17,402 bases of DNA from JBCDCP01 sp039181495 (GTDB taxonomy: Bacteria > Pseudomonadota > Alphaproteobacteria > Rhizobiales > Tepidamorphaceae): contig JBCDCP010000065.1 in the NCBI GenBank assembly GCA_039181495.1, positions 1 to 17,402 on the forward strand, read 5' to 3'. The translations under genes and the position numbers were made by a program. Each line of letters begins with the position of its first letter. Positions within the stretch are counted from its first letter, which is position 1. Below the pieces are notes generated by a model, which ran no database searches, was not told the origin of the DNA, and saw nothing but the letters and a program-made list of their open reading frames with translations. This document shows, one piece after another, positions 6,731 through 14,960 of this stretch.

Positions 6731-8332
6731 CTACTGAATGGCTGGCGGTTGAACCGTCGGCAGTTGGCCGAGCAGCCTTTGCATCGCGGCCTTGACTCCC
6801 TGGTGCGACAATAGCGAACGGGTCGGCTCTGGCGGCTGATCAAATACCAGACCGAGGTGGGGAACCGGATCGATCGGGGCGTAGCGCGTCTGCCCGTCTG
6901 CCGGCAGGGTTTGCAGCAAGCTTGCGATATCGCGCGGCTTGGCCGGGAAGGGTTGCGGCACGGGAGCGACGCCAGGAGATGGGTTGACCACGCCTGTGAT
7001 GATCGGGGCTCCAGCTGCACCAGCCAGCTGCCGGCGTGGCGGCGGCGCAACGTAGTCGGGAAAGTCGATCGGCCGATCCATGATGCTGATCCTGGCCGCT
7101 GGCGCCGCAGTCTGTTGCCTGCGCTTCATCGCGACAATTCGGCGATAGCTCTGCTCAATCCGTGCACGCAGTTGCGTGCCCGGCTGTGCCTGCGCTTCCA
7201 GCGTCCGGATGACGCGATCCGGCAGTGCGGCCCAGTTTTCCCCTAAAGCGGTGTACATCAGGATGTCATTGCCGGCCATGACCGCCCGGATCAGGGCGTC
7301 CTCGAAGCCGAACTCCTTGCGAATGGCGCCCATCTGAAGATCATCGGTGATGATCACCACGTCGGGGCTCATCTGGCGCAACAGTCCGAGTGCGCCCTGA
7401 GACAGGCTGGCCGGAGTCCGCGGCGGACCGCCGGCATTGAGGCGACTGTGATAAAGGTGGCCGCTCATCACCATGTCCACTGTGCCATTGGCGATCATCT
7501 GCCGGTAGGGCTCGAGTTCCGCATCCTTCCAGGTTTTGGTGATGTTGGTGAAGCCGAGATGACTGTCACCGCTGCTCGATCCGTGGCCGGGAAAGTGCTT
7601 CAGGGTCGTCAAGACACCGTGTTCACGATGCGCATTCACAAACGCGCTGGCAAATCGGGTCACGCGGGCCGGATCGCCGGAATAGGACCGGCCGTATCTG
7701 GCAATGATCGGGTTGCGCGGATTGATGTTGACATCGACCACTGGCCCGAGATTGACGTTGAAACCCAGCGACTTGAGCCGGGCTGCCAGCTGGCCGTAGG
7801 TCTTGCTGGCCTGCGCCGGGCTACCGCGTGCGATCGATGCGGCGCTGCCGATCTCCTGGAAACCGTGTCGGCGCGTCAGCCGCTCGACCTGACCGCCCTC
7901 CTGGTCGATGGCGATCAGCGGCGGAAGCGCAGGATTGGCGCTCAGGAACGCCGCGTTCATGCGGGCCGTTTCCCGCAAGTTTGATACATTCGGCCCCAGA
8001 TAGATGACCCCGCCGACATCGCCCGCGCGGATGCTCGCTAACACACGTCGGACGCCAGGGCTTGATGCCCTGTTGCCAACAAAACCGACCATGAGCATCT
8101 GGCCAATCATCTGCCGCAACGTCGGGTTTTGATACCCGTTAGCGTTAGGTGCCAACGCATCGGCAAGCGGGCGCAGTCTGGGAACGCCGACCTGAGAGAC
8201 GCCAGCCGTCGGTGCGGCGGAAGACTGGGCACCAATATTTGAATTGAATGACGTGGACTGGCTTTGCGCCTTGGCCGGCGCAATAAAGCAGGCGGCCAGA
8301 ACCGCTGCAAGAAATCCGGCACGGAAGGTCAT
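6731..8332 (-). CDS. Secreted NagZ-like family 3 glycoside hydrolase
   Basis: A 533-residue protein. Residues 1-22 form a Sec signal peptide (cleavage near AKA-Q), so it should act in the periplasm or outside. The family 3 barrel covers about 70-410: DQEGGQVERL (143-152) and KHFPGHG (245-251) are substrate-binding signatures, D256-S-H258 matches the NagZ acid/base dyad, and D330 in ITDDLQMGA is the expected nucleophile. In the family this means beta-N-acetylhexosaminidase activity on cell-wall GlcNAc sugars. Usual NagZ is about 340 residues and cytoplasmic; this one has the export signal, a linker and a proline-rich tail of about 115 residues with no recognised domain. The ATG is supported by AGGA eight bases upstream (8341-8344). 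The gene is transcribed away from the RND operon and ends 20 bp from the tRNA remnant. Confidence 0.88.
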   Translation of the reverse strand: MTFRAGFLAAVLAACFIAPAKAQSQSTSFNSNIGAQSSAAPTAGVSQVGVPRLRPLADALAPNANGYQNPTLRQMIGQMLMVGFVGNRASSPGVRRVLASIRAGDVGGVIYLGPNVSNLRETARMNAAFLSANPALPPLIAIDQEGGQVERLTRRHGFQEIGSAASIARGSPAQASKTYGQLAARLKSLGFNVNLGPVVDVNINPRNPIIARYGRSYSGDPARVTRFASAFVNAHREHGVLTTLKHFPGHGSSSGDSHLGFTNITKTWKDAELEPYRQMIANGTVDMVMSGHLYHSRLNAGGPPRTPASLSQGALGLLRQMSPDVVIITDDLQMGAIRKEFGFEDALIRAVMAGNDILMYTALGENWAALPDRVIRTLEAQAQPGTQLRARIEQSYRRIVAMKRRQQTAAPAARISIMDRPIDFPDYVAPPPRRQLAGAAGAPIITGVVNPSPGVAPVPQPFPAKPRDIASLLQTLPADGQTRYAPIDPVPHLGLVFDQPPEPTRSLLSHQGVKAAMQRLLGQLPTVQPPAIQ

Positions 8333-8655
8333 TGGGCTAATCCTGGGGCACTGGGTCCGTCGCCACGTGGCGACCGTTACGCACTACGAGCCAGAGCACG
8401 CGCCTTCTCGCGCGGAATCACGACGCAATTAAGTCGACGGCTGGATTCTCGCCGTATTTCCGGCCCGCCACCACTCTAGATTGCTCATGGTTAATAAATA
8501 CTGGCTGGCACTGAAATTGCCGACGCACTATCTGCCTGAGTAGCAGCATGTCGGGAACGGTATAGGCCAACGGCGCCGACAAGGCGTATAACTGGCTCGG
8601 ATCAACAAAACCCAGCCAGAGAGCCTAAGGGCCCCGGCGGCATAGGAAAACGCAG
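8333..8655. other. Divergent intergenic region between glycosidase and RND operon
   Basis: This 323-bp stretch must carry both promoters. It holds the 16-bp palindrome at 8359-8374, an AT-richer patch around 8485-8505 (TTAATAAATA), and a weak inverted repeat CTGGCT/AGCCAG near 8591-8618. Short frames crossing it lack family signatures and overlap the start of the glycosidase, so I call no gene here. No -35/-10 pair is good enough to annotate. Confidence 0.6.
8359..8374. promoter_or_regulatory. Perfect 16-bp palindrome GTCGCCACGTGGCGAC
   Basis: GTCGCCAC is followed directly by its reverse complement GTGGCGAC, with no spacer and CACGTG at the centre. It lies 27 bases upstream of the glycosidase start codon and about 280 upstream of the adaptor gene. 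A zero-spacer palindrome suits a dimeric repressor such as a TetR/LacI-type protein; no such gene is in the window. There is no T run, so a terminator is unlikely. Confidence 0.45.
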
Positions 8656-9906
8656 ATGAACGCGACCGTTACTGACACGGAACGTCGGAGCGTTGGTTTT
8701 TTTGCAATTGCGGTTGTTCACTCTATCGCGGTGCTGGCCGTCGGACTCGGTCTGATTTTTGCCATTGGCAACCAAGCCCGCGCGCAGGAGGGGCCGGCTG
8801 CCGTCGGCGTCGGGCTCGCGAAGGTGGTGTCACTGTCGGAGACGGCGCCGATCCTGGGACAGCTTGTTGCACCAACCCGATCGACACTGGCCGCACGTGT
8901 GGTCGGTGTGGTTGCCGATGTGCCGGTCAAGATCGGCGACGTCGTGTCCGAAGGCGACCTACTTGTGATGATCGACAGGGAACGCCTGGAGATTGTCCGC
9001 AACGCGGCGCGAGCCAGCCGTGAACAGGCACAGGCTTCAGTCACCACCGCGCGAGCAAATTTCGATCTTGCGCGGCAGGCATTCGAGCGACTGGAACAAC
9101 TGAGAGGATCGGCTGCTTTCTCGCGCGGACAATTCGATGACGCCGCGCGCAGGGTCGATGTTGCGCGCAGCGCAATCGCCGAAGCCGATGCGCGGTTGGC
9201 GGCCGCTGAAGCAGCTTTGTCGGAAGCCGACTACAATCTGAGACATACCCAGGTCCGCGCACCGGTTTCCGGCACGGTCATCGATCGTCAGGCGCAGGTC
9301 GGCCAGTACCTGACCATCGGCGCGCCTGTCATCACGGTCCTGGACAATTCCGAACTCGAAATTGAAGCCAACGTCCCGGCGACGCTCGTCGGCGGCCTGG
9401 AACGCGGTATTCAGGTGCGGGTGACATTCGCGGGCGGCACCGACCGTACGGCAGCACTGAGAGCCGTGATCCCCGATGAGTCGGTCTCGACACGCACGCG
9501 ACCGGTGCGGTTCACCCCGCAGCTCAACGGAATGGACAGCCCGCTCGCAGCAGGCCAGAGCGTTACTGTTCACATTCCGATTGGGGTTGCGCGCGACGTG
9601 CTGACCGTGCCGAAAGATGCACTGGTGCAGGGCCCACAGGGCTGGATTGTCTATGTGGCTGATGGTGAATCGGCGGAACGGCGGCCGGTCACTTTGGGAA
9701 GCGCCATTGAGGATCGCCTCGAGATTACCTCGGGCCTGTCAGCCGGCGACATCGTTGTGACCCGTGGCAATGAGCGACTGCGCCCCGGTCAACCGATCTC
9801 TTATGAACCGCCAGAGGATGCATCCGCCTCTGAAGGTGATGCGGACAATCGCCCACGAGATACGTCGGGTACTGGTGCGGCGGCGGATGCCGCACAGGAA
9901 GGCTGA
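8656..9906 (+). CDS. RND efflux periplasmic adaptor (membrane fusion protein)
   Basis: A 416-residue HlyD/AcrA-type adaptor that links the inner-membrane RND pump to an outer-membrane channel. Residues 1-43 form a long signal peptide with cleavage likely at ARA-Q; there is no lipobox cysteine, unlike AcrA. The first half of the lipoyl domain is about 75-106 (VVADVPVKIGDVVSEGDLL), an alanine-rich coiled-coil hairpin covers about 107-195, and the lipoyl half returns with LRHTQVRAPVSGTVIDRQ. Beta-barrel and membrane-proximal domains follow (VLTVPKDALV, then GNERLRPGQPI). The last 30 residues are an acidic, low-complexity tail. The ATG has AGGA eight bases upstream (8644-8647). The gene is first in a two-gene operon with the pump, which starts nine bases after its stop. 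Substrate cannot be told from sequence. Confidence 0.92.
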   Translation: MNATVTDTERRSVGFFAIAVVHSIAVLAVGLGLIFAIGNQARAQEGPAAVGVGLAKVVSLSETAPILGQLVAPTRSTLAARVVGVVADVPVKIGDVVSEGDLLVMIDRERLEIVRNAARASREQAQASVTTARANFDLARQAFERLEQLRGSAAFSRGQFDDAARRVDVARSAIAEADARLAAAEAALSEADYNLRHTQVRAPVSGTVIDRQAQVGQYLTIGAPVITVLDNSELEIEANVPATLVGGLERGIQVRVTFAGGTDRTAALRAVIPDESVSTRTRPVRFTPQLNGMDSPLAAGQSVTVHIPIGVARDVLTVPKDALVQGPQGWIVYVADGESAERRPVTLGSAIEDRLEITSGLSAGDIVVTRGNERLRPGQPISYEPPEDASASEGDADNRPRDTSGTGAAADAAQEG

Positions 9907-9908
9907 GG
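9905..9908 (+). promoter_or_regulatory. Ribosome site GAGG overlapping the adaptor stop codon
   Basis: GAGG shares two bases with the adaptor TGA stop (9904-9906) and lies seven bases before the pump ATG at 9916. This arrangement supports that start and suggests translational coupling of adaptor and pump. Confidence 0.6.
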
Positions 9909-9915
9909 CGAGCAA

Positions 9916-12900
9916 ATGGATCCGATCCGCGCCGCCATTGAACGTCCGATCGCCGTCATCGCCGTGGTCATCATGGCAGTGCTGTTCGGCGTACTCGCGC
10001 TGACGCGCATTCCGATCCAGCTCACGCCTGACGTCCGCAAACCGGTCATAGTGGTTGAGACACCCTGGCCCGGCGCAGCCCCGGCGGAGGTCGAACGAGA
10101 GATCCTCAATCCGCAGGAAGAAGAACTCAAGGGGTTGGAAAACCTTGAGAGCATGGTTTCGCGTGCCCGTACGGGCGAGTCCGAGATCACGCTCGAATTC
10201 GCCGTCGGCACCAATATGGACCGGGCGCTACTCTTGGTCTCGAACCGGCTTGATCGCGTCTCCGACTATCCCGAAGAGGCAGGCGAGCCGATCCTTGATA
10301 CCTCGGGCTCCGAGGACAATCCGATTGCCTGGTTCATCATCAAGCGTGCACCGGGCAATGAACGACCGATCGGGAGCTATGGCGACTTCGCCGAGGACGT
10401 CATCAAGGAGCGTCTGGAACGCGTCGAGGGTGTGGCGGGCGGCAACGTCTTTGGCGGGGCCGAGCGCGAGTTGCAGATCATCATTCGGCCAGAGGCGCTG
10501 GCGCAATACGGACTGACCATTCCGACCGTTGTCGACCGGTTGCGACGCGAGAGCATCTCGGTCTCAGCCGGTGATGTCGAGGAGGGCAAGCGCCGCTACA
10601 TCGTGCGCGCCGAAGGTGAATTGAATACCGTAGAGGCGATCGGTGCGGTGGTGCTGCGGACCGGCGCAAGCAACACCGCGACCGACCTCTCGAACACGAC
10701 CGGCATTGGCCGTGTCTTGGTTCGCGACATTGCTGATATCCGGTTCGGCTACAAGGAACCGACGGCATCCATCCGCAACCTCGGCGATCGTGCCATCGCG
10801 GTCAACGCAGTGCGCGACTCCGGCGCCAACGTGATCGAGACGATGGATGGCATTCGTGTTGCCGTCGAAGAACTGCGCAACGGCCCGCTCAGGGAAGCGG
10901 GTCTTACGATCACGCAAGTCTACGACGAGACGGTCTACATCAACTCCTCTATCGACCTCGTCATTCAGAACATTTGGGTCGGCGGGGTGCTGGCCGCCAT
11001 CATCCTTTTGCTGTTCCTGCGCTCGGTTCGCGCCACGCTGGTCGTCTCCCTGGCGATCCCGGTTTCAGTGGTTGCGTCCTTTGTTGCGATGAGCATGCTC
11101 GGACGTACGCTCAACGTGATCTCGCTGGCCGGTATCGCGTTTGCCATTGGTATGGTGGTCGATGCCGCCATCGTGGTGCTTGAGAACATCTACCGCTTGC
11201 GCCAGCAGGGTCTGCCGCCGGCCCGTGCAGCCTATGAGGGTGCGCGGCAGGTGTGGGGTGCGATCCTTGTTTCCGCATTGACCACCGTAATGGTGTTCAT
11301 CCCGATCCTGATCATGGAGCTTGAGGCGGGTCAGCTTTTCCGTGATATCGCGGTAGCGATTTCGGTGGCCGTCGTGTTGTCGCTGCTGGTGGCTGTCACC
11401 GTCATCCCGGCCCTGTCGAACCGCTTCTTCAAGACCAACGTCGGTCAGGGCGGCATAAGGCTGCCGCTGATCGATCCTTTCGCCGCTGGCTTCAGACGCC
11501 TGGTGATGGGCTACACCAAGACCGCAACCGACAGGCCCGCTTTTGGCATCGCGATGGTCGTCGGCATATCGCTGACAGCCGTAGTTGGCGCATGGGCCTT
11601 TCTGCCAAAGCTCGAATACCTGCCGGAAGGCAACCGCAACCTGATCTTCGGCGTGATCATCCCACCGCCTGGCTACAATCTCGCAACGACCACCACGATC
11701 GCCGAACGTATCGAGGCAGTTGCCCGCCCGTTATGGGAGCAGGAGGAGGACACGGCTGACGCACCACCTGCGATCAAGAGCTTCTTCTTCGTCGCCACTT
11801 CGAGCATCACGTTTGTTGGCGCCTCGGCAGAAGACCCAACACGGGTGGCCGAACTGATCCCGATCCTGTCGCGGCCGATCTTCGCCGAGCCCGGGACCTT
11901 CGGCTTCATCACCCAGCGCTCACTGTTTGGTCGCGGCATTGGTGGCGCGCGGACGATCGAGCTGAATATCTCCGGCCAAGAACTGCCGACCATCCTCGGC
12001 GTCGCACAACGCGCTGCAGGCAAGGTGGCCCAGGTGTTGCCGCGCTCGGGGGGGCATCAGTTCCGGCCACGTCCCGGTCTGGAACTTGGCGCACCGGAAG
12101 TGCGGCTGACGCCTGACCGTATCCGGCTGGCTGATGCCGGCGTCGATGCACGTGCCCTGGCGCAGAGCGTGGATGCCTATAATGACGGCGTGCGCGTTGC
12201 TGAGATCACGGTTGGCAGCGACCGGATCGATCTGACGCTGAAGGGGCCTGATCGCAGCGGTAACACGCGAACGCAGGATATCGGCACCTTTCCCGTTGTG
12301 ACCGAATCTGGCCGCATCCTGCCGGTTTCAGCGCTGGCCGATGTGTTCCTCACGGCCGGCCCAACCGAGATCCGCCACCGGGAACGCCTTCGTACCGTGA
12401 CCCTTGAGATCAGGCCATCCAATGACGTTGCTCTCGAAAGCGCACTGGACATTCTTCAGACCCAGGTGATCGACACACTGGTTGAAGAAGGCGTTCCGGG
12501 CGAAATACGTTTCTCAATGAGCGGCACGGCGGATCAGCTCACCCAGACATGGAATGCGATTCAGTTGAACCTGCTGATTGCCATGGTGATCGTCTTCCTG
12601 GTGATGGCGGTGCTGTTTGAGAGCTTCGTGCTGCCATTCATCATCATGCTGGCTGTGCCGGTGGCAGCAGCCGGGGGTGTGGGTGGCCTCGCATTGCTCA
12701 ACCTCTACCAGGACCAGTCGCTCGACATGCTGACGTTGCTCGGCTTCGTCATTCTGGTGGGCATCGTGGTCAACAATGCGATCCTGATTGTCCACCAGGC
12801 GCTATATCACCAGCGGCAGGATGGCATGGAGCGCAGTGCCGCGATCCTGGAAGCCACGTCAAACCGGATCCGGCCGATCTTCATGTCGACGCTGACCAGT

Positions 12901-13107
12901 GTGTTCGGCATGCTGCCGCTTGTTGTGTTCCCCGGCGCTGGCTCGGAACTCTATCGCGGGCTGGGCTCGGTTGTGGTTGGCGGGCTGGCGCTGTCGGCAT
13001 TGCTGACGCTGCTGATCGTTCCGCCGCTGCTCAGATTGGCGCTACCGGCGCAACAGGAACAGGCGCCCGAAGAGAAACCCGCAGCGGTGCCCGAAGCAGC
13101 CGAGTGA
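9916..13107 (+). CDS. RND (AcrB/MexB-like, HAE1-type) inner-membrane efflux pump
   Basis: A 1063-residue proton-driven exporter of the AcrB/MexB superfamily, of normal length. TM1 is about 11-30; a first periplasmic porter loop runs to about 340; TM2-TM6 occupy 345-500; TM7 is near 543-565; a second loop runs to about 875; TM8-TM12 follow (885-1045). The helix-4 signature appears as GMVVDAAIVVLENI: D416 matches AcrB D407, but the place of D408 is A417. In helix 10, VGIVVNNAILIVH puts N953 where AcrB has K940. So the canonical Asp-Asp-Lys relay is reduced to one Asp, a pattern I believe occurs in some RND subgroups. The tail is acidic and proline-rich. It is the second gene of the operon with the adaptor; no outer-membrane factor follows, so the trimer would use a channel encoded elsewhere. 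Drug, lipid or solvent substrates cannot be separated here. Confidence 0.93.
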   Translation: MDPIRAAIERPIAVIAVVIMAVLFGVLALTRIPIQLTPDVRKPVIVVETPWPGAAPAEVEREILNPQEEELKGLENLESMVSRARTGESEITLEFAVGTNMDRALLLVSNRLDRVSDYPEEAGEPILDTSGSEDNPIAWFIIKRAPGNERPIGSYGDFAEDVIKERLERVEGVAGGNVFGGAERELQIIIRPEALAQYGLTIPTVVDRLRRESISVSAGDVEEGKRRYIVRAEGELNTVEAIGAVVLRTGASNTATDLSNTTGIGRVLVRDIADIRFGYKEPTASIRNLGDRAIAVNAVRDSGANVIETMDGIRVAVEELRNGPLREAGLTITQVYDETVYINSSIDLVIQNIWVGGVLAAIILLLFLRSVRATLVVSLAIPVSVVASFVAMSMLGRTLNVISLAGIAFAIGMVVDAAIVVLENIYRLRQQGLPPARAAYEGARQVWGAILVSALTTVMVFIPILIMELEAGQLFRDIAVAISVAVVLSLLVAVTVIPALSNRFFKTNVGQGGIRLPLIDPFAAGFRRLVMGYTKTATDRPAFGIAMVVGISLTAVVGAWAFLPKLEYLPEGNRNLIFGVIIPPPGYNLATTTTIAERIEAVARPLWEQEEDTADAPPAIKSFFFVATSSITFVGASAEDPTRVAELIPILSRPIFAEPGTFGFITQRSLFGRGIGGARTIELNISGQELPTILGVAQRAAGKVAQVLPRSGGHQFRPRPGLELGAPEVRLTPDRIRLADAGVDARALAQSVDAYNDGVRVAEITVGSDRIDLTLKGPDRSGNTRTQDIGTFPVVTESGRILPVSALADVFLTAGPTEIRHRERLRTVTLEIRPSNDVALESALDILQTQVIDTLVEEGVPGEIRFSMSGTADQLTQTWNAIQLNLLIAMVIVFLVMAVLFESFVLPFIIMLAVPVAAAGGVGGLALLNLYQDQSLDMLTLLGFVILVGIVVNNAILIVHQALYHQRQDGMERSAAILEATSNRIRPIFMSTLTSVFGMLPLVVFPGAGSELYRGLGSVVVGGLALSALLTLLIVPPLLRLALPAQQEQAPEEKPAAVPEAAE

Positions 13108-13143
13108 CCGTCGACCATCCCGTGCTGAAGATGTCGGAACGGG

Positions 13144-14265
13144 CTAGCTGGCCTTGCCGGCCTCGGCGCCCGGAAACGCCAAAACTGACGACTTGTCGCC
13201 GCGCCAGGAGCCGGTCTGCTTGCCGCGTTCGGCTTGCGGCGACCGTCCATAGACTTCGCGGAAGCACTTTGAGAAGTGCGAGGCCGAGACAAAACCACAA
13301 GCAATCGCGATTTCGATGATCGGCAGATTGGTCTGGCGCAGAAGGTGACGTGCCCGATCAAGCCTGAGTTCGAGATAATAGCGTGCCGGTGAGCGTTTGA
13401 GATAGAGCCGGAACAGCCTCTCGATATGACGTCTCGACAGTCCGACCCGGGCCGAGATCAGTTCAAGCGGCAGCGGTTCGGCAATGTTGGCCTCCATCAT
13501 CTGCACGATGGACAACAGCTTGCCGTCATGATGGCCAATGCGTGCACCCAGCGGCAGGCGCTGGCGATCCTGGAGATCACGGGTACGATCGATCAGGCAC
13601 TGCTCACAAACGCGCGCAACGATATCCTCGCCGAAATCCTGTTGGATGATGTGCATCATCATATCAAGCGCGGCGGTGCCACCGGCGCAGGTGTAGATGT
13701 TGCCATCGATCTCGCAGAGATCAGCCTGGACATCGGCTTCGGGAAAATGCTCGGTGAAGCCCGGCAGGTCCTCCCAGTGGATGGCGCATCGGCGACCATC
13801 CAGCAGCCCGGCCTTGGCAAGCATCCAGGCACCGGTGCACAACCCGCCAACGGCACGAGCCCGCCGCGCGATGGCGCGCAGCAGATCGCGCAATGCCGGG
13901 CTGTCCTTGTGGCGCGCATCAATGCCGGCAACCACGAAGAACAGGTCGGGTGGCACGCCGTTGCGTGTTTCGTGCTGGACTGTCTTGAGGTCCATATCGG
14001 CTGAGACCGACAAGCCATTGGAAGCCCGAACGGGCTCGCCGTCATCGGTTACGACGGACCACTGATAATAGTCGGATTCGGAACAGCGGTTGGCGAGCCG
14101 GAGGGGTTCGATGGCTGACGAAAAGGCCAGCATCGAGAATTCATTCGCCAGATAAAACGCGACGTGGCGACTGGCCAAGCGCGCGCCCTCCCACGAGCAA
14201 TGGCCGCTATTTTCCGGCCATTTCCGCCACCAATCCGGTTCGAAGGACACCGGAAGATTGAACAC
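13144..14265 (-). CDS. GlxA-family AraC transcriptional regulator (GbdR-like)
   Basis: A 373-residue regulator. Residues 34-200 are a DJ-1/PfpI (class I glutamine amidotransferase-like) sensing domain, with HVAFYLANEFSMLAFSSAIE at the start and a cysteine at the elbow, GGLCTGAW (C143). Residues 240-340 are the AraC DNA-binding domain with two helix-turn-helix motifs (LELISARVGLSRRHIERLF; EIAIACGFVSASHFSKCFRE). This domain pair defines GlxA regulators, including GbdR, which activates glycine betaine and dimethylglycine breakdown in Pseudomonas. The dimethylglycine dehydrogenase-like gene two genes away makes a GbdR-like role likely, though not proven. The start is a GTG: there is no ATG upstream in frame, and the first internal ATG (residue 45) falls inside the conserved core. 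The stop faces the pump gene end, 36 bp away (convergent). Confidence 0.86.
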   Translation of the reverse strand: MFNLPVSFEPDWWRKWPENSGHCSWEGARLASRHVAFYLANEFSMLAFSSAIEPLRLANRCSESDYYQWSVVTDDGEPVRASNGLSVSADMDLKTVQHETRNGVPPDLFFVVAGIDARHKDSPALRDLLRAIARRARAVGGLCTGAWMLAKAGLLDGRRCAIHWEDLPGFTEHFPEADVQADLCEIDGNIYTCAGGTAALDMMMHIIQQDFGEDIVARVCEQCLIDRTRDLQDRQRLPLGARIGHHDGKLLSIVQMMEANIAEPLPLELISARVGLSRRHIERLFRLYLKRSPARYYLELRLDRARHLLRQTNLPIIEIAIACGFVSASHFSKCFREVYGRSPQAERGKQTGSWRGDKSSVLAFPGAEAGKAS

Positions 14266-14270
14266 TAACT

Positions 14271-14276
14271 ATAATA
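14271..14276 (-). promoter_or_regulatory. Possible -10 box TATTAT just before the regulator start
   Basis: On the minus strand TATTAT ends five bases before the GTG start, in a small AT-rich patch. No Shine-Dalgarno lies between them. If used, the transcript would be nearly leaderless. The -35 region is not convincing, so this is a weak call. Confidence 0.2.
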
Positions 14277-14323
14277 TTTCGAGGGTAAAGCGGAAAGTGA
14301 CAGGTCTGTGACGTGGTGAATCC

Positions 14324-14349
14324 GGGCGCGAGGACTTCCTGTCTCGCCC
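14324..14349 (-). terminator. Weak hairpin after the LprI-like gene (possible terminator)
   Basis: CTCGCCC and GGGCG-CG-AG can pair with a two-base bulge around a ten-base loop, 38 bp downstream of the LprI-like stop in the direction of its transcription. There is no T tract after it, so it may not terminate on its own. Confidence 0.2.
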
Positions 14350-14386
14350 AGATTGTCTCAAGCGTCGCAGTACAACAGCAATGCCA

Positions 14387-14929
14387 TCACTGGTTCTGGT
14401 CGCGGAGCAGACCGATCAAGTCAATGGCGCGCAACGCTGTCTGCTGTTCCAGGCAGGCACCGACAATAACCCCCTGTAACGTCCCGCCGCGATAAAGAAA
14501 TGCCTCGGCGGTGCAGGCATTATCCCGATAAGTGATCCAGGCACGCTGCGCATTGCGGAGAATGGCCTGTGGTTCGGCCTGATCCGACGCCTGCCAACCT
14601 CGCATCAGAGCCTGATAGTTCTGGTTCAGGACAGCATCCCAGGCATCTGTGCTGCGCTGCAGGCAGAAATTCATATCGGCTGTCGTTTCCCGCGTTGCCG
14701 CAAGACAGGGTCCGGAAACGGCTTCGATACAGGCCCAGGCACGACGGCCGGCCTGGGTTTCTCTGGCAACGCACTGTTCGAGCGTGCGGGCGTCCTGAGC
14801 GATCCCCGCATTAGCGCTGACGGGCTGCGGCAGTAGCGTGAGCAATGCCATACCGAGACATACCAAGGCGACGAGCCACATGACTTGCTTGGTGCCGTAG
14901 CGCTTCAGCTCTGTCTCATGACCGTTCAT
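14387..14929 (-). CDS. LprI-family (DUF1311) exported protein
   Basis: From the ATG at 14929 this is a 180-residue protein. Residues 1-40 form a signal peptide or anchor (MWLVALVCLGMALLTLLP, then a VSA-NA or SAN-AG cleavage site). The mature part has the DUF1311/LprI pattern: a conserved cysteine in MNFC, a DAVLNQNYQAL helix, the hallmark AQRAWITYRDNAC, then a GG turn and a last cysteine before LEQQTALRAIDL. Paired cysteines suggest disulfides in the periplasm. The family is named for Mycobacterium LprI, a lysozyme inhibitor; most members have unproven functions, so inhibition is only a possibility. A GTG at 14950 (seven residues longer) has AGGG close by and is the alternative start; the ATG has only a weak site. 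It lies 31 bp (10 bp from the GTG) after the FAD enzyme on the same strand, so cotranscription is plausible. Confidence 0.75.
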   Translation of the reverse strand: MNGHETELKRYGTKQVMWLVALVCLGMALLTLLPQPVSANAGIAQDARTLEQCVARETQAGRRAWACIEAVSGPCLAATRETTADMNFCLQRSTDAWDAVLNQNYQALMRGWQASDQAEPQAILRNAQRAWITYRDNACTAEAFLYRGGTLQGVIVGACLEQQTALRAIDLIGLLRDQNQ

Positions 14930-14960
14930 GGCTGCTGCCACAGGTGACACCCGCCCTGCT

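Noticed and set aside
6649..7050. Minus-strand frame ending in a WQDSNLRPP-like segment
   Set aside because: That segment is the translated reverse complement of the tRNA remnant, a familiar annotation artefact; the rest lies inside the glycosidase in another frame.
13108..13143. Possible shared terminator between the pump and regulator genes
   Set aside because: Only a five-pair CCCGT/ACGGG stem with a long loop and no T tract is visible in this short convergent gap.
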